A stretch of 61,835 nucleotides of DNA from Chlorobium ferrooxidans DSM 13031 (GCF_000168715.1 NZ_AASE01000016.1:1-61835); one strand, 5' to 3'; counted from the stretch's first letter, positions 27,274-38,423 are shown. Notes: generated by a model not told the origin, from the sequence alone. Numbers and translations are program-made.

Positions 27274-28258
27274 ATCGAAAACAATGCCAGAGAACATCAC
27301 AAAGGAAAAAACACCATTGAAAGCATCGAAGCCGGTGCGCATCATTATTGTCGTGATTGCCATTGCCACAGCCGTAATCTGGGGCGGCGGCCGACTCTAC
27401 CACTCATTCCTCTATGTTGAAACTGATAACGCCCAGATTGAGGGCGATGTCTATCCGGTCATATCGCGCATTCCGGGAAAGGTTCAGGATGTTCTCGTCG
27501 ATGATAACCGGATAGTAAAACAAGGGGAAACAGTTATCCGGCTTGAAGCTGCGGATTATGAAGTGCGCCGTGACATTGCATCGGCTGCGCTGCAGAGTGC
27601 CCGCGCCTCCGTTTTGGCGGCAGAAGCAAATGCAAATGCCGCTGCAGCAACCGAGCGCAAGCTCAATGCCGATCTCGGGCGCAACAACAACCTTCGGCGG
27701 CAGGACGTTGTGTCACAGGCGGAATTCGATGCGGTCCGTGCCGGTGCTGACGCAGCGAAAGCCCAGTATGCTTCAGCGACAAGCCAGCGGGGTGCTGCCG
27801 CTGCACAGGTTAAAATGCGTGAGGCGGAACTGCGCAATGCCGAACTCCAGTTGTCCTACACCACCATAACCGCTCCGGCTTCAGGGCATATATCCAGAAA
27901 GAGTGTTCAACCGGGGCAGTACGTAGCCCCCGGCCAGCAGCTTATAGCAATTGTGGGCAGCAATAAATTATGGGTTGTGGCAAATTTCAAGGAGACCCAA
28001 CTTGATAAAATCACTCCCGGGCTTCCGGTCATCATCCATGTTGATGCCTACCCTGGCAAGGAGTTCAAAGGAAAAATCGAGTCCATCTCATCAGGTACCG
28101 GGGCAAAGTTCTCTCTGCTGCCGCCCGACAATGCAAGCGGAAACTTCATCAAGGTAGCGCAACGGGTTCCGGTGAAAATTGTATTTACCGAAACCCCGGA
28201 CAAAGCGCAGCAGTTGGCGGCCGGGATGAACGTGGTGGTTGAGGTGAGGGTAAAATGA
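27260..28258 (+). CDS. HlyD/EmrA-family membrane-fusion protein
   Basis: 332 residues. A cytoplasmic N-terminus, one membrane helix (about 28-50), then the biotinyl-lipoyl-like half VETDNAQIEGDVYPVISRIPGKV, a coiled-coil hairpin (about 105-185) and the second half TTITAPASGHISRKSVQPGQYV. It bridges the inner-membrane EmrB-like pump and the TolC-like channel. The start overlaps the Usp gene by 14 bases; an internal ATG at 27284 is an alternative. The end overlaps emrB (ATGA). Confidence 0.93.
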   Translation: MEQPESKTMPENITKEKTPLKASKPVRIIIVVIAIATAVIWGGGRLYHSFLYVETDNAQIEGDVYPVISRIPGKVQDVLVDDNRIVKQGETVIRLEAADYEVRRDIASAALQSARASVLAAEANANAAAATERKLNADLGRNNNLRRQDVVSQAEFDAVRAGADAAKAQYASATSQRGAAAAQVKMREAELRNAELQLSYTTITAPASGHISRKSVQPGQYVAPGQQLIAIVGSNKLWVVANFKETQLDKITPGLPVIIHVDAYPGKEFKGKIESISSGTGAKFSLLPPDNASGNFIKVAQRVPVKIVFTETPDKAQQLAAGMNVVVEVRVK

Positions 28259-29850
28259 CCTCCATTGCCCCAATGCTGCCGAATCCGGCCCACGCCTATG
28301 AGACCGGGTTGAAGAAAGTGATCATCACGTTGACGGTTATCGTCTCGGCAATGCTTGAGCTGATCGACACAACCATCGTCAACGTAGCGCTCACACAGAT
28401 CAGCGGCAACCTCGGCGCAAGTATTGAGGATGTGGCATGGGTCATCACCAGCTACGCCATCGCCAACGTTATCGTCATTCCGCTTTCCGGCTTTCTCGGC
28501 AACCTGCTCGGGCGTCGGAACTACTACATCGGTTCCATACTGCTTTTTACCGCAGCTTCGCTGCTTTGCGGCATGGCGCCGAACATCTGGACGCTGGTCT
28601 TTTTCCGCTTTCTGCAGGGCCTTGGCGGCGGAGCACTTCTGCCTACATCCCAGGCCATTCTCTACGAAACCTACCGTCCTGAAGAGCGGGGCAAGGCAAC
28701 CGGTATTTTTTCGATGGGGCTGGTTCTCGGCCCGACTTTCGGCCCTCTGCTTGGCGGTTTTCTGGTTGACTACATGACGTGGGAGTGGTGCTTTTTTGTC
28801 AACATCCCGGTCGGTCTGCTTGCCGCATGGTCGGCATTCACCTTTATCAAGGAGCCAAAGGTACAGCATGCTGTATCGAAAATCGACTGGACCGGCATCG
28901 GACTTCTCGCTGTCGGTATCGGCTCGTTGCAGTTCATTCTTGAACGGGGAGAGTCAAAAGACTGGTTTGAAACACCCTATATCACCTGGTTCACTATCAT
29001 TGCTGTAGTATCCCTGATAGCATTTGTCTGGTGGGAGCTGCACACCGAAGAGCCGGCTGTTGACCTGCGGGTGCTTGCCCGAAGCAACAACCTTGCTATT
29101 GCGGCAGTTCTTACCTTTATCGTCGGATACGGCCTCTACGGCTCTCTCTTTGTCTTCCCCGTCTTTGTTCAGCGGCTTCTCGGCTTTACGGCTCTCCTTA
29201 CGGGAACCGTGCTCTTTCCAAGTGCACTCGTAACCGGAATCATTGCGCTGCCGCTTGGCATCGCCCTTCAGAGGGGTGCATCACCAAAACTGCTTATGAG
29301 TTTCGGGATGAGCGCATTTGTCTTTTTCTGCTGGAACCTCGGCCAGCAAACCATGCAGTCGGGCTCTGAAAACTTCTTCTGGGTACTGCTCCTGCGTGGT
29401 GTAGCCCTTGGCTTCATCTTTATTCCGGTCACCATGCTCGCGGTGGCAGGGCTGCACGGCAGGGATATCGGGCAGGCAACCGGGCTCAACAACATGGTGC
29501 GTCAGCTTGGCGGCTCTTTCGGCATCGCAATCACCAACACCTATATCGCCAAACGGGTTGCCGCTCACCGGGTAGAACTGCTGAGCCATCTCTCCCCCTA
29601 CGACCCAGCCGCAGTGGCAAGAATTGATGCCATTAAGCAGGCCGCAACCATGAGGGCCGGTGTTTCACCCTCCGAATCGGAGCTTGTAGCCCTGAAGGCG
29701 CTGGAAGGCACGGTTACCATACAAAGCCACCATCTCGCCTATATGGATGCATTCATGCTGATCGCCCTGCTCTTTGCGCTTGCACTGCCGCTGCTTTTTT
29801 TCATTAAAATCAACAAAAGCGAAAAAGCAGACCTCTCCTCCGCCCACTGA
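28255..29850 (+). CDS. EmrB/QacA-type (DHA2) MFS drug exporter, 14 helices
   Basis: 531 residues with 14 predicted membrane segments. Motif A-like GNLLGRRNYY near residue 83, motif C GLVLGPTFGPLLGG near 157-170, and the N-terminal ELIDTTIVNVAL of the DHA2 family. Together with the TolC-like and EmrA-like proteins it should form a tripartite proton-driven pump that exports hydrophobic toxic compounds. The substrate and inducer are not evident; the sigma-54 activator suggests inducible expression. Confidence 0.93.
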   Translation: MTSIAPMLPNPAHAYETGLKKVIITLTVIVSAMLELIDTTIVNVALTQISGNLGASIEDVAWVITSYAIANVIVIPLSGFLGNLLGRRNYYIGSILLFTAASLLCGMAPNIWTLVFFRFLQGLGGGALLPTSQAILYETYRPEERGKATGIFSMGLVLGPTFGPLLGGFLVDYMTWEWCFFVNIPVGLLAAWSAFTFIKEPKVQHAVSKIDWTGIGLLAVGIGSLQFILERGESKDWFETPYITWFTIIAVVSLIAFVWWELHTEEPAVDLRVLARSNNLAIAAVLTFIVGYGLYGSLFVFPVFVQRLLGFTALLTGTVLFPSALVTGIIALPLGIALQRGASPKLLMSFGMSAFVFFCWNLGQQTMQSGSENFFWVLLLRGVALGFIFIPVTMLAVAGLHGRDIGQATGLNNMVRQLGGSFGIAITNTYIAKRVAAHRVELLSHLSPYDPAAVARIDAIKQAATMRAGVSPSESELVALKALEGTVTIQSHHLAYMDAFMLIALLFALALPLLFFIKINKSEKADLSSAH

Positions 29851-29867
29851 ATATGAAGGGTCCGTTA

Positions 29868-31190
29868 TTACTGCGCCCCTTCCGATGAGTTGTAACGGCT
29901 GTAAGCGTTGCGGACACTGCGATTGGTGTAGATGAGAACTATCGCAGCAAGAATGGTTACCATGCACCCTGCCCGGATGGCAATGCCGGTACCGAAATGC
30001 TCCGAAATATAGCCGATCTCCAGGTTGCCGATCGGCATAAAACCCATAAAGACCATCATGTAGAGGCTCATCACCCGGCCACGAAAACGGTCATCAACCG
30101 TGCTCTGGATGGTAGCGCTCAGGGTGGATACGGCTGCCACAAGACCGAACCCGCCAAGGAAAAGGAAAAAAAGCGCCACCGGCAGTGAAACAGAGAAGGT
30201 AAACCCGATTAGTGCCAGAGCGAACAGAATGGTACCACCGGCAATGAAAACAAGCCGGTCAACTCTTCCGGAGAAGATGGAGACAAGCACGGTCCCGATA
30301 ACCGAACCAAGACCAGACACCCCGTAGAGATAGCCAAGACCTGTTGCTCCCATGCCGAATGTTTGTTTGGCAATAACCGGAAGCATGGTAACATAGGACC
30401 ATGCAAAAATGGCGATTACGGCAATAAAAAAAATAGCGGTGCGGATCACCGGATGCTGCCAGGAGTAGCTCAGCCCCTCCCTGATCGCCAGCACAGGATT
30501 GCCTGAAATGGTCGCGCCTCCCTTTTTAGGCGATGCTTTCATGGAGATGAGTGAGAGAATAACCGCAAGAAAGCTCACACCATTAAGCAGAAAGGCGCCG
30601 CCCGTTCCGGTTGCCGATATCAGAAAACCCGCAATAGCCGGACCGATCACCCGCGAACCGTTGTAGATCGCAGAATTCATCGCAATGGCCGACGCAAGAT
30701 GCTCCCGCTCTACAATTTCACTCAGAAAAGCCTGGAGAGCCGGAACATTCAGGGCATTGACGCATCCGAGCAGAAAAGAGAGCAGAAGGATGATGCCGAT
30801 GGTGACGGTGCCGGTCAAGGCAAAATATCCAAGTACAAAAGCCAGCAGCATAGCCGATGACTGCGTCCAGAGCAGAATGGTTCTGCGCGGATAGCGATCA
30901 ACAAGCACACCGCCGAAGAGGGAGAGAAAAAGAGTAGGCAGGGTTGAGGCTGCGGCTGCAAGACCCACGTCAAACGCTGAACCGGTAATTTCAAGCACCA
31001 GCCACCCCTGGGCCACCATCTGGATCCAGGTGCCGATCATGGAGATTACCTGTCCGGGAAAGTAGCGGCGGAAATCAGGACTCTGAAACGCCGGAAACGC
31101 CGAAAGAAGGCGTCCCGATAGTGAACGCTCTCTTTGAGGCCCGGAACGTGTCGTATTGTTTGATGTTGCGTCTTCAGCAGGCAGCGTCAT
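29868..31190 (-). CDS. MFS exporter (DHA3 / EntS-like)
   Basis: 440 residues with about 12 membrane helices. FPAFQSPDFRRYFPGQVISMIGTW opens the first helix; GGVLVDRYPRRTILLW near 95 is the loop 2-3 motif A. The layout fits the enterobactin-exporter-like MFS_3 family. It is convergent with the efflux operon, 18 bp from its end, and transcribed separately. Substrate unknown. Confidence 0.9.
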   Translation of the reverse strand: MTLPAEDATSNNTTRSGPQRERSLSGRLLSAFPAFQSPDFRRYFPGQVISMIGTWIQMVAQGWLVLEITGSAFDVGLAAAASTLPTLFLSLFGGVLVDRYPRRTILLWTQSSAMLLAFVLGYFALTGTVTIGIILLLSFLLGCVNALNVPALQAFLSEIVEREHLASAIAMNSAIYNGSRVIGPAIAGFLISATGTGGAFLLNGVSFLAVILSLISMKASPKKGGATISGNPVLAIREGLSYSWQHPVIRTAIFFIAVIAIFAWSYVTMLPVIAKQTFGMGATGLGYLYGVSGLGSVIGTVLVSIFSGRVDRLVFIAGGTILFALALIGFTFSVSLPVALFFLFLGGFGLVAAVSTLSATIQSTVDDRFRGRVMSLYMMVFMGFMPIGNLEIGYISEHFGTGIAIRAGCMVTILAAIVLIYTNRSVRNAYSRYNSSEGAQ

Positions 31191-31531
31191 TACAGCAGGT
31201 CGTCTTCAGTTATTCTTCTTCTGACAGCTCCAAGGTATTAAAATCAAGCGGGAATTCCCGCATGGAGTTATGCGCATCTTCATAAGCACACAATCATCGT
31301 CCTCGCGGCAGATCAAACCATACCACCCCAGGATTTGCGACATAATAGCGCACAAAACTCCTTTGTTTTTCGCCCGGAATACAGAGATGGTTACAGATAC
31401 AAAAAGGGAGGAAAAGGTGCCACTCATTGATATAAATAAGCCGTACATTCAGCCAGCTCATGCAGGCTGAATTCGCCTGAAGGAGCTTGAATGTAAACTT
31501 CATCAACAACAAAAAGCAAGGAGTTCTTCCG
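31191..31531. other. Divergent intergenic region between MFS exporter and acetate transporter
   Basis: 341 bp. It holds a perfect 14-bp palindrome GCGGGAATTCCCGC at 31248-31261, 57 bp ahead of the exporter start, suitable as a repressor site for that gene. An AAGGAG lies at the transporter start. No gene is seen. Confidence 0.5.
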
Positions 31532-32077
31532 ATGAATGCAGTAAATCCGGAAGCTATCGGTCTGTTCGGGCTCATCGTCACCGTCTGGGTGTTCGGTCTC
31601 GAACAGTTGGGGTTCGGACTGGACAAGGAGACCGATCATGCAAAGCTGGGGCGAAGTCTTGCCCATGTCGCCCTCTGGTTCGGAGGGGTCGCACAGATTT
31701 TCACTGCCCTGTGCATGTTTCTCTTCGACATGGGGTTGCCTGCTGACCTGAGAATCTATCTGGGCACCATCTTTGCCACCTACGGGCTTTTCTGGGTTGT
31801 TGTCGCCATGCATTTCTACAATCCCGGCGACAAAAAGGTCTATGCGCACATGTTTCTCGGGATCTTTTTCATTACGGCACTCTTCAGCTTCAAAGCCGTC
31901 CTGCTCGGCAAAATCTGGCCACTGGCCACCGTGCTGCTGCTTATTAATGTGCTGACGATTCTGCTTCCGTTTGCCTGGTACAAACAGAACGCCATCATCA
32001 CCAAAATCTGCGGAGCAACAAACGTGGCCATCGGCCTCTGTGCCGTGCCGCTCCTCATGCACTCCCTCGGCATGTGA
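31532..32077 (+). CDS. satP: Acetate transporter, GPR1/FUN34/YaaH (SatP) family
   Basis: 181 residues from ATG 31532, which has AAGGAG upstream; an in-frame ATG at 31487 would add an unconserved 15-residue stretch. Six membrane helices. The family hallmark NPEAIGLFGL at the N-terminus matches the NPAPLGL signature of acetate/succinate:proton symporters. Green sulfur bacteria assimilate acetate in the light together with CO2 fixation, so acetate uptake is the likely job; family membership is clear, substrate is inferred. Confidence 0.88.
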   Translation: MNAVNPEAIGLFGLIVTVWVFGLEQLGFGLDKETDHAKLGRSLAHVALWFGGVAQIFTALCMFLFDMGLPADLRIYLGTIFATYGLFWVVVAMHFYNPGDKKVYAHMFLGIFFITALFSFKAVLLGKIWPLATVLLLINVLTILLPFAWYKQNAIITKICGATNVAIGLCAVPLLMHSLGM

Positions 32078-32398
32078 CATCTCCTCCCTTTTGCCCTGAA
32101 CATTCCCGGATATTACGGAATGTTCAGGGCCGACATGATCGGGCATCCAGCAGCAGAGTGACCTCCATTACGTCAGCAACAACCAATCGCACCTTCCCCC
32201 GGCTCCTGAAACTCCGCTTCTGTAACGGTTAAACGAATAAAAACACAGCTATTTACTCAATAACTGCAAGCCGGAAAAGGAAGTACTGAACAGTTGTTTT
32301 GCAGATTTCGCCTGATTTGCTAATATGAGTGCTGGCCTGACGTAAATTCAGCCTGTACAGTATCTGATTTTTTTTCAAGGATTAAACCATTTCACGCC
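32078..32398. other. Intergenic region with transcript-end hairpin upstream of dodecin
   Basis: 321 bp. A hairpin follows the transporter (separate entry). Further on the sequence is AT-rich near 32220-32380 and presumably carries the dodecin promoter; I cannot define its boxes with confidence. Confidence 0.45.
32094..32129 (+). terminator. Strong hairpin after the acetate transporter gene
   Basis: Perfect 13-bp stem CCCTGAACATTCC (32094-32106) with GGAATGTTCAGGG (32117-32129) and a ten-base loop, 16 bases past the stop codon. No T-run follows, so it may be an mRNA 3'-end stabiliser or a weak terminator. Confidence 0.6.
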
Positions 32399-32611
32399 AT
32401 GAGCGATCACATCTATAAGAAAATTGAACTTGTCGGCTCTTCGCAGACGAGCATTGAAGAGGCCGTAAAAAATGCTGTCGCAAAAGCAGCCGAGACCATC
32501 AGAAACATCCGCTGGGTTGAGATTATTGAAACCCGCTGTCATGTTACTGACCAGCAGGTCGCCTACTGGCAGGTTACCGTGAAAATCGGCTTCACCCTTG
32601 ACGAGGAGTGA
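32399..32611 (+). CDS. Dodecin family flavin-binding protein
   Basis: 70 residues, the standard dodecin size. Dodecins form hollow 12-mers that store or sequester flavins. The pattern IYKKIELVGSSQTSIEEAV, then KAAETIRNIRWVEIIET (with the flavin-stacking Trp in NIRWVEI) and WQVTVKIGFTLDE matches the family throughout. Expressed alone; a long palindrome follows it. Confidence 0.93.
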   Translation: MSDHIYKKIELVGSSQTSIEEAVKNAVAKAAETIRNIRWVEIIETRCHVTDQQVAYWQVTVKIGFTLDEE

Positions 32612-32623
32612 TTCACCTTTTTT

Positions 32624-32665
32624 TTAACGCAGAAAGGCGCCGGAACCGGCGCCTTTCTGCGTTAA
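32624..32665. terminator. 20-bp perfect inverted repeat between dodecin and pckG
   Basis: TTAACGCAGAAAGGCGCCGG (32624-32643) and its exact complement (32646-32665) are separated by only two bases. It lies between convergent genes and probably ends transcription in both directions, although the only homopolymer run, eight or nine T, precedes the stem on the plus strand rather than follows it. Confidence 0.7.
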
Positions 32666-32690
32666 TCGATCAAGGAATCCTCTCCGGAAG

Positions 32691-34553
32691 TTATTCCGCT
32701 TCATAGATTTCCGGCGCCAGCGACCAATGCCTTGGAGAGAGCCAGAGCGTTGAGAGCATCAGTTCACGGATGTGAGGAAACTCTTTTGGCAAACGGTCGT
32801 AAATCATTTCAAAAAGCTGCTCATGGGAAAGGAGCTCGGTCTTCCATGCTTCACGGTCTACCGACATCAGCTTGATGAACTTCTCTTCCGTCATATCCTC
32901 AAGACCTGTCCAGTCAATCATATCGTACTTCGGCATCCATCCCAGCGGACTTTCAACGGCAGCAACATCACCGTGCACACGATCAACAATCCACTTCAGT
33001 ACCCGCATGTTTTCACCGAAACCGGGCCAGAGGAATTTGCCGTTTTCGTCCTTGCGGAACCAGTTGACACCGAAAATTCTCGGCAGCTCGGTGAGCGTGC
33101 GTCCTACATGCAGCCAATGGTTGAAATAGTCGCCCATATGGTAACCGCAGAAAGGAATCATGGCGTAGGGATCGCGACGCACATCACCAACGGTTCCGGC
33201 TGCCGCAGCAGTTTTTTCCGAACCCATTGTTGCTGCAAGGTAGACTCCGAAATTCCAGTTTGCTGACTGGTAAACAAGAGGAACGGTATCGCCCCGGCGT
33301 CCGCCGAAAATAAAGGCACTGATAAGCACGCCTTTCGGATTTTCCCAATCGGGATCAAGGGAGGGGCACTGACTTGCCGGAGAGGTAAACCGTGCATTCG
33401 GATGTGACGAGAGCCTTCCGCAGTCGGGGGTCCAGGCTTTTCCCTGCCAGTCAATAAGCTCTGCAGGAGGAGTGTCGGTCATTCCCTCCCACCAGACATC
33501 ACCATCAGGAGTCATGGCTACATTGGTAAAAATACAGTTCTTAGACAGCGTGGCCATGGCGTTCGGATTTGATTTCTCCGAAGTACCGGGAGCTACGCCG
33601 AAAAATCCGTATTCCGGGTTGATGGCATAGAGGCGGCCATCCGGACCGGGCTTGATCCATGCAATATCGTCACCAACAGTAGTCACTTTCCACCCTTTGA
33701 ACGATTCCGGAGGAATAAGCATGGCAAAGTTGGTCTTTCCGCATGCACTCGGGAAGGCTCCGCCGACATAGGTTTTTTCGCCTTCCGGAGATTCAACACC
33801 CAGAATAAGCATGTGTTCGGCAAGCCACCCTTCATCACGAGCCATTGAGGATGCGATACGAAGTGCGAAACATTTTTTACCGAGAAGGGCATTGCCGCCA
33901 TAGCCACTGCCGAAAGAGACAATAGAGCGCTCTTCAGGGAAATGGACAATATATTTGGTGTCACTGCATGGCCAGGCAACATCCTTCACTCCCGGCTGAA
34001 GCGGAGCTCCGACGGAGTGAAGACAGGGAACAAAGTCACTGTGCTCATCAAGAAGATCCATAACCTGGCGGCCCATACGCGTCATGATGCGCATATTGGT
34101 GACCACATACGGGGAGTCGGATATTTCAACGCCGATATGGGCAATAGGTGATCCGAGCGGTCCCATGCTGAAAGGAATGACATACATGGTCCTGCCGGTC
34201 ATGCAGCCGCTGAATAGCCCGTTTAGAGTCGCCTTCATCTCTTTTGGCGCAACCCAGTTGTTGGTTGGGCCTGCGTCCTGTCGGCGAATGCTGCATATAT
34301 AGGTTCTGTCCTCAACTCTGGCGACATCGCTCGGGTCTGAACGACAGAGATAACTGTTCGGACGCTTCTCTTCTGAGAGCTTGATAAAGGTGCCGCTCTC
34401 AACCATCTGTGTACAGAGGCGGTCATACTCTTCCTGGGAGCCATCGCACCAGGATATGGAACTCGGACGACACAGTTCAGCGGTTTCCTTAACCCACTGG
34501 AGCAGTTTTTTGTTTTTCACATAGTCCGGAGCATTGATCTGCATAAAAGTCAT
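32691..34553 (-). CDS. pckG: Phosphoenolpyruvate carboxykinase (GTP)
   Basis: 620 residues from ATG 34553; an upstream TTG or ATG would add 16 poorly supported residues. The GTP class is shown by the P-loop [13 protein letters not shown] near 285, the metal site region [10 protein letters not shown] near 310, FFGVAPGT and the guanine-binding [17 protein letters not shown] near 515. It interconverts oxaloacetate and PEP, linking the reductive TCA cycle to gluconeogenesis in autotrophic growth. Monocistronic by its flanking terminators. Confidence 0.97.
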   Translation of the reverse strand: MTFMQINAPDYVKNKKLLQWVKETAELCRPSSISWCDGSQEEYDRLCTQMVESGTFIKLSEEKRPNSYLCRSDPSDVARVEDRTYICSIRRQDAGPTNNWVAPKEMKATLNGLFSGCMTGRTMYVIPFSMGPLGSPIAHIGVEISDSPYVVTNMRIMTRMGRQVMDLLDEHSDFVPCLHSVGAPLQPGVKDVAWPCSDTKYIVHFPEERSIVSFGSGYGGNALLGKKCFALRIASSMARDEGWLAEHMLILGVESPEGEKTYVGGAFPSACGKTNFAMLIPPESFKGWKVTTVGDDIAWIKPGPDGRLYAINPEYGFFGVAPGTSEKSNPNAMATLSKNCIFTNVAMTPDGDVWWEGMTDTPPAELIDWQGKAWTPDCGRLSSHPNARFTSPASQCPSLDPDWENPKGVLISAFIFGGRRGDTVPLVYQSANWNFGVYLAATMGSEKTAAAAGTVGDVRRDPYAMIPFCGYHMGDYFNHWLHVGRTLTELPRIFGVNWFRKDENGKFLWPGFGENMRVLKWIVDRVHGDVAAVESPLGWMPKYDMIDWTGLEDMTEEKFIKLMSVDREAWKTELLSHEQLFEMIYDRLPKEFPHIRELMLSTLWLSPRHWSLAPEIYEAE

Positions 34554-34583
34554 TGTTTGTTTCTTTTGGAGACTAATCGTTAT

Positions 34584-34621
34584 AAAAAAAGACGTCCGCA
34601 TTCAACACTGAATGCGGACGT
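34584..34621 (-). terminator. Rho-independent terminator of the TlpA-like gene
   Basis: Perfect 13-bp stem ACGTCCGCATTCA/TGAATGCGGACGT with a four-base loop, followed on the minus strand by seven T (complement of 34584-34590). It ends the thioredoxin-like transcript before the pckG promoter. Confidence 0.92.
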
Positions 34622-34694
34622 GGAGAGGAGAAACTGAATATGTCCGGATAGAGAGAGAGTCGGACACCAAAACCCTTGTTCATAAAGTCAGGTA

Positions 34695-35264
34695 TTATTT
34701 TACTTTTACCGGCTTTTTGAGTGCGGCAAGAATGATCTTCTCAAATTCCGCTTTACTTTTACCCCCGGTAATGACCTGGGTCACCCGTCCTGATGCGTTC
34801 ACAACAAAGGAGGTCGGAATAGCCTTGATCTGGCCATCCGGAACAAATCTGCCAAACGAGCCAAGAAGCTGGTCATCAGACATGACAACAGGGTAACTGA
34901 TCCTGTTCCCAGTTATGAATGACTTGATGGTCGGGGCGGTTTCATTGACTGCGATACCAATAAAAGTAAATCCATTACGACTGTATTGATTCTGCAGGGC
35001 AACCATATCGGGAATCTCTGCTCTGCATGGGGGGCACCACGATGCAAAAAAATTCACAATATAGGCCTTGCCTGCCAGTTGCGCTGATCCAATCGCCTTG
35101 CCATCAAGCGTAACTGCTGAAAATGCAGGTGCCGGGGTATTAAGAGCCGCAACAGGAGCGACAGCAAACGCATCGCCGTCGGTTCCGGCAAGAAGCAGAA
35201 GACAAAACAGTGCTGTATTAAAAAATTTGCTGATCCCGCTCTTCAATCTTGTATTCATAACCAT
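34695..35264 (-). CDS. TlpA/ResA-like periplasmic thioredoxin
   Basis: 189 residues. A hydrophobic N-terminal segment (about residues 14-34, ending AFA) is a signal peptide or anchor. The redoxin domain has the active site ASWCPPC near residue 75-80 and the cis-proline region AIPTSFVVN near 145. Such proteins reduce apocytochrome c or other periplasmic disulfides; green sulfur bacteria need cytochrome c maturation, but no ccm genes adjoin, so the target is open. A second ATG two codons in could be the start. Confidence 0.9.
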   Translation of the reverse strand: MVMNTRLKSGISKFFNTALFCLLLLAGTDGDAFAVAPVAALNTPAPAFSAVTLDGKAIGSAQLAGKAYIVNFFASWCPPCRAEIPDMVALQNQYSRNGFTFIGIAVNETAPTIKSFITGNRISYPVVMSDDQLLGSFGRFVPDGQIKAIPTSFVVNASGRVTQVITGGKSKAEFEKIILAALKKPVKVK

Positions 35265-35413
35265 CCGGATTTAACTGATAATTGAGCTTTTTGTCCAATG
35301 CGCTCTAATATAGCAATTCTTCTTTTTTTTTATGACATAAATGGTATGGTAATTATCTTTGTGTTTCTTTGCCAAATAAATTATATTTAGGCTTGTCTTT
35401 TTTATATGCTTAA

Positions 35414-35486
35414 GCCACCTTAGCTCAGTTGGTAGAGCAACTGTTTCGTAAATAGTAGGTCGTGGGTTCGACTCCCTCAGGTGGCT
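35414..35486 (+). tRNA. tRNA-Thr (anticodon CGT)
   Basis: Acceptor stem GCCACCT with AGGTGGC is perfect; D arm GCTCAGTTGGTAGAGC; anticodon stem ACTGT/ATAGT with loop TTCGTAA giving anticodon CGT; T arm with GGTTCGACTCC. Discriminator is T at 35486, usual for tRNA-Thr. CCA is not encoded. Confidence 0.95.
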
Positions 35487-35587
35487 CTTAGCCGGGGCAG
35501 CCTCAACAGCGGGATATTATGGCTCATGATGCCCGATGAAAAAAGACAGACAAGCCCCGAGAACTAAACGTTTGATTTCCCTATTAA

Positions 35588-36997
<1,410 letters not shown>

Positions 36998-37011
36998 ACA
37001 CAACACGAACC

Positions 37012-37278
37012 ATGGCGAATTCCGATAAAGGTTTCCAGATAGAGATCGTCACTCCCCAGAAACTTTACTTTTCAGGGGAGATCGAAAGTGTAACCGCACC
37101 GGGTGAGGATGGCCTCTTTCAGGTATTGAAGAACCATGCCCCCCTGCTCTCTGCGCTGAAAGCCGGCAAGGTCAAACTTGCAATGGCAGACCGCAGTGAG
37201 CAGACATTTACGATCTCTGATGGTTTTTTTGAAGTCAGCAGCAACAAAGCGATCCTGCTGACCGAAAACATTGCCTGA
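37012..37278 (+). CDS. atpC: F1 ATP synthase subunit epsilon
   Basis: 88 residues, only the N-terminal beta-sandwich domain: [20 protein letters not shown], the [20 protein letters not shown] core and a final strand. The C-terminal two-helix inhibitory domain present in most bacteria (total about 135 residues) is missing, so ATP-hydrolysis inhibition by epsilon extension cannot occur here. Cotranscribed with atpD; a terminator follows. Confidence 0.95.
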   Translation: MANSDKGFQIEIVTPQKLYFSGEIESVTAPGEDGLFQVLKNHAPLLSALKAGKVKLAMADRSEQTFTISDGFFEVSSNKAILLTENIA

Positions 37279-37295
37279 TTTCATGCAAATGAGTT

Positions 37296-37342
37296 AAAAA
37301 AAACATCAGTATCCCAATCGATCGGGGTACTGATGTTTTTTT
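37296..37342. terminator. Terminator after atpDC
   Basis: Long stem AAAAACATCAGTATCCC with GGGGTACTGATGTTTTT (one mismatch), short loop, then a T-run; lies 18 bp past the atpC stop. Confidence 0.9.
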
Positions 37343-37409
37343 CTTTGTAAGGGCACCTCACCGCCCAACGAAGCAATCGAATCGCGGAATAAATTAGTAG
37401 GGGTGCCTC

Positions 37410-38357
37410 ATGAAAAACCTCATCCCCAAAGCTCTGCGCAAGGGTGAGACCATCGGTCTCATCTCCCCTTCATCCCATTGCGCTTATCCTGTAAAGATCG
37501 GCCAGGCGATCAGCTATCTGGAAGCAAACGGATACCGGGTTAAACTCTCCAGTCACCTCAACCGTATAGATACCGATCCGGCAGTCGCCGACCGGGAAAA
37601 GCTGCACGATATCCATGAAATGTTCAGTGACCCAGATGTCCGGGCAATATTCTGTCTGCGCGGTGGTGCCGGTTCAGCCCGGCTCCTGAACCAGCTCGAC
37701 TACACGCTTATCGCCGCCAATCCGAAAATTCTTGCCGGCTATTCGGACATCACCGCCCTCTCGCTTGCGCTCTACGCAAAAACCGGTCTCATCAGCTTTT
37801 CCGGTCCAATGGCCGCAACCGAGCTCTATGCTCCGACCCCCTACACCGAAGAGCATTTCTGGGGAATGCTCACCTCCCCTTCATATGCCCGTTCGATTAC
37901 CAATCATTCCGCTCACCCGATCTCGGCAATAAAGGATGGCTCTGCTGAGGGTCAGTTAATCGGTGGTAATCTCTCGGTGCTCTCGGCAATGATAGGCACC
38001 CCGTTTCTTCCCCTCTTCAACGATACCCTTCTCTTTCTGGAGGATATCAATGAACCGGCCTACCGGATTGACCGGATGCTCTCACATCTTTCCAACGCAG
38101 GGCTTCTTGCCCGATGCGGCGCCCTGCTGTTCGGACAGTTCTCCAGTGAGCCACTCGAACCGGGCGAGGCGGAACGGGTAAAAAACATTTTTGACTACTA
38201 CAGCACCCTCAATCCGAATGCAACGGTACTCTCGGGTCTCTCCTACGGCCATATCCGGGAGCTGATGACTATCCCCATCGGCGCCCGTTTCAGGGTCAGC
38301 GTGACCGCTTCCGGAAGCTTTACTCTTGGAGCACTTGAACCGGTTATTGCAGCGTAG
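37410..38357 (+). CDS. LD-carboxypeptidase (peptidase S66, LdcA-like)
   Basis: 315 residues. It trims the terminal D-Ala from tetrapeptide muropeptides in cell-wall recycling. The serine nucleophile lies in LAGYSDITALSLAL near 110, the catalytic Glu in LFLEDINEPAYRID near 210 and the His in SYGHIRELMTIPIGA near 280, all intact. GLISPSSHC is the typical N-terminal strand. It stands alone after the atpDC terminator. Confidence 0.92.
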   Translation: MKNLIPKALRKGETIGLISPSSHCAYPVKIGQAISYLEANGYRVKLSSHLNRIDTDPAVADREKLHDIHEMFSDPDVRAIFCLRGGAGSARLLNQLDYTLIAANPKILAGYSDITALSLALYAKTGLISFSGPMAATELYAPTPYTEEHFWGMLTSPSYARSITNHSAHPISAIKDGSAEGQLIGGNLSVLSAMIGTPFLPLFNDTLLFLEDINEPAYRIDRMLSHLSNAGLLARCGALLFGQFSSEPLEPGEAERVKNIFDYYSTLNPNATVLSGLSYGHIRELMTIPIGARFRVSVTASGSFTLGALEPVIAA

Positions 38358-38423
38358 CCGTTCGCTTGCGCCTGAGTAAAGCAATATTTATTTTATCATG
38401 TTACAGCCCGCTCGCAACTGCCT

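Noticed and set aside
31424..32146. 240-codon open frame antisense to the acetate transporter
   Set aside because: Composition is that of a reversed membrane-protein gene (Asp/Glu/Gln-rich); no domain.
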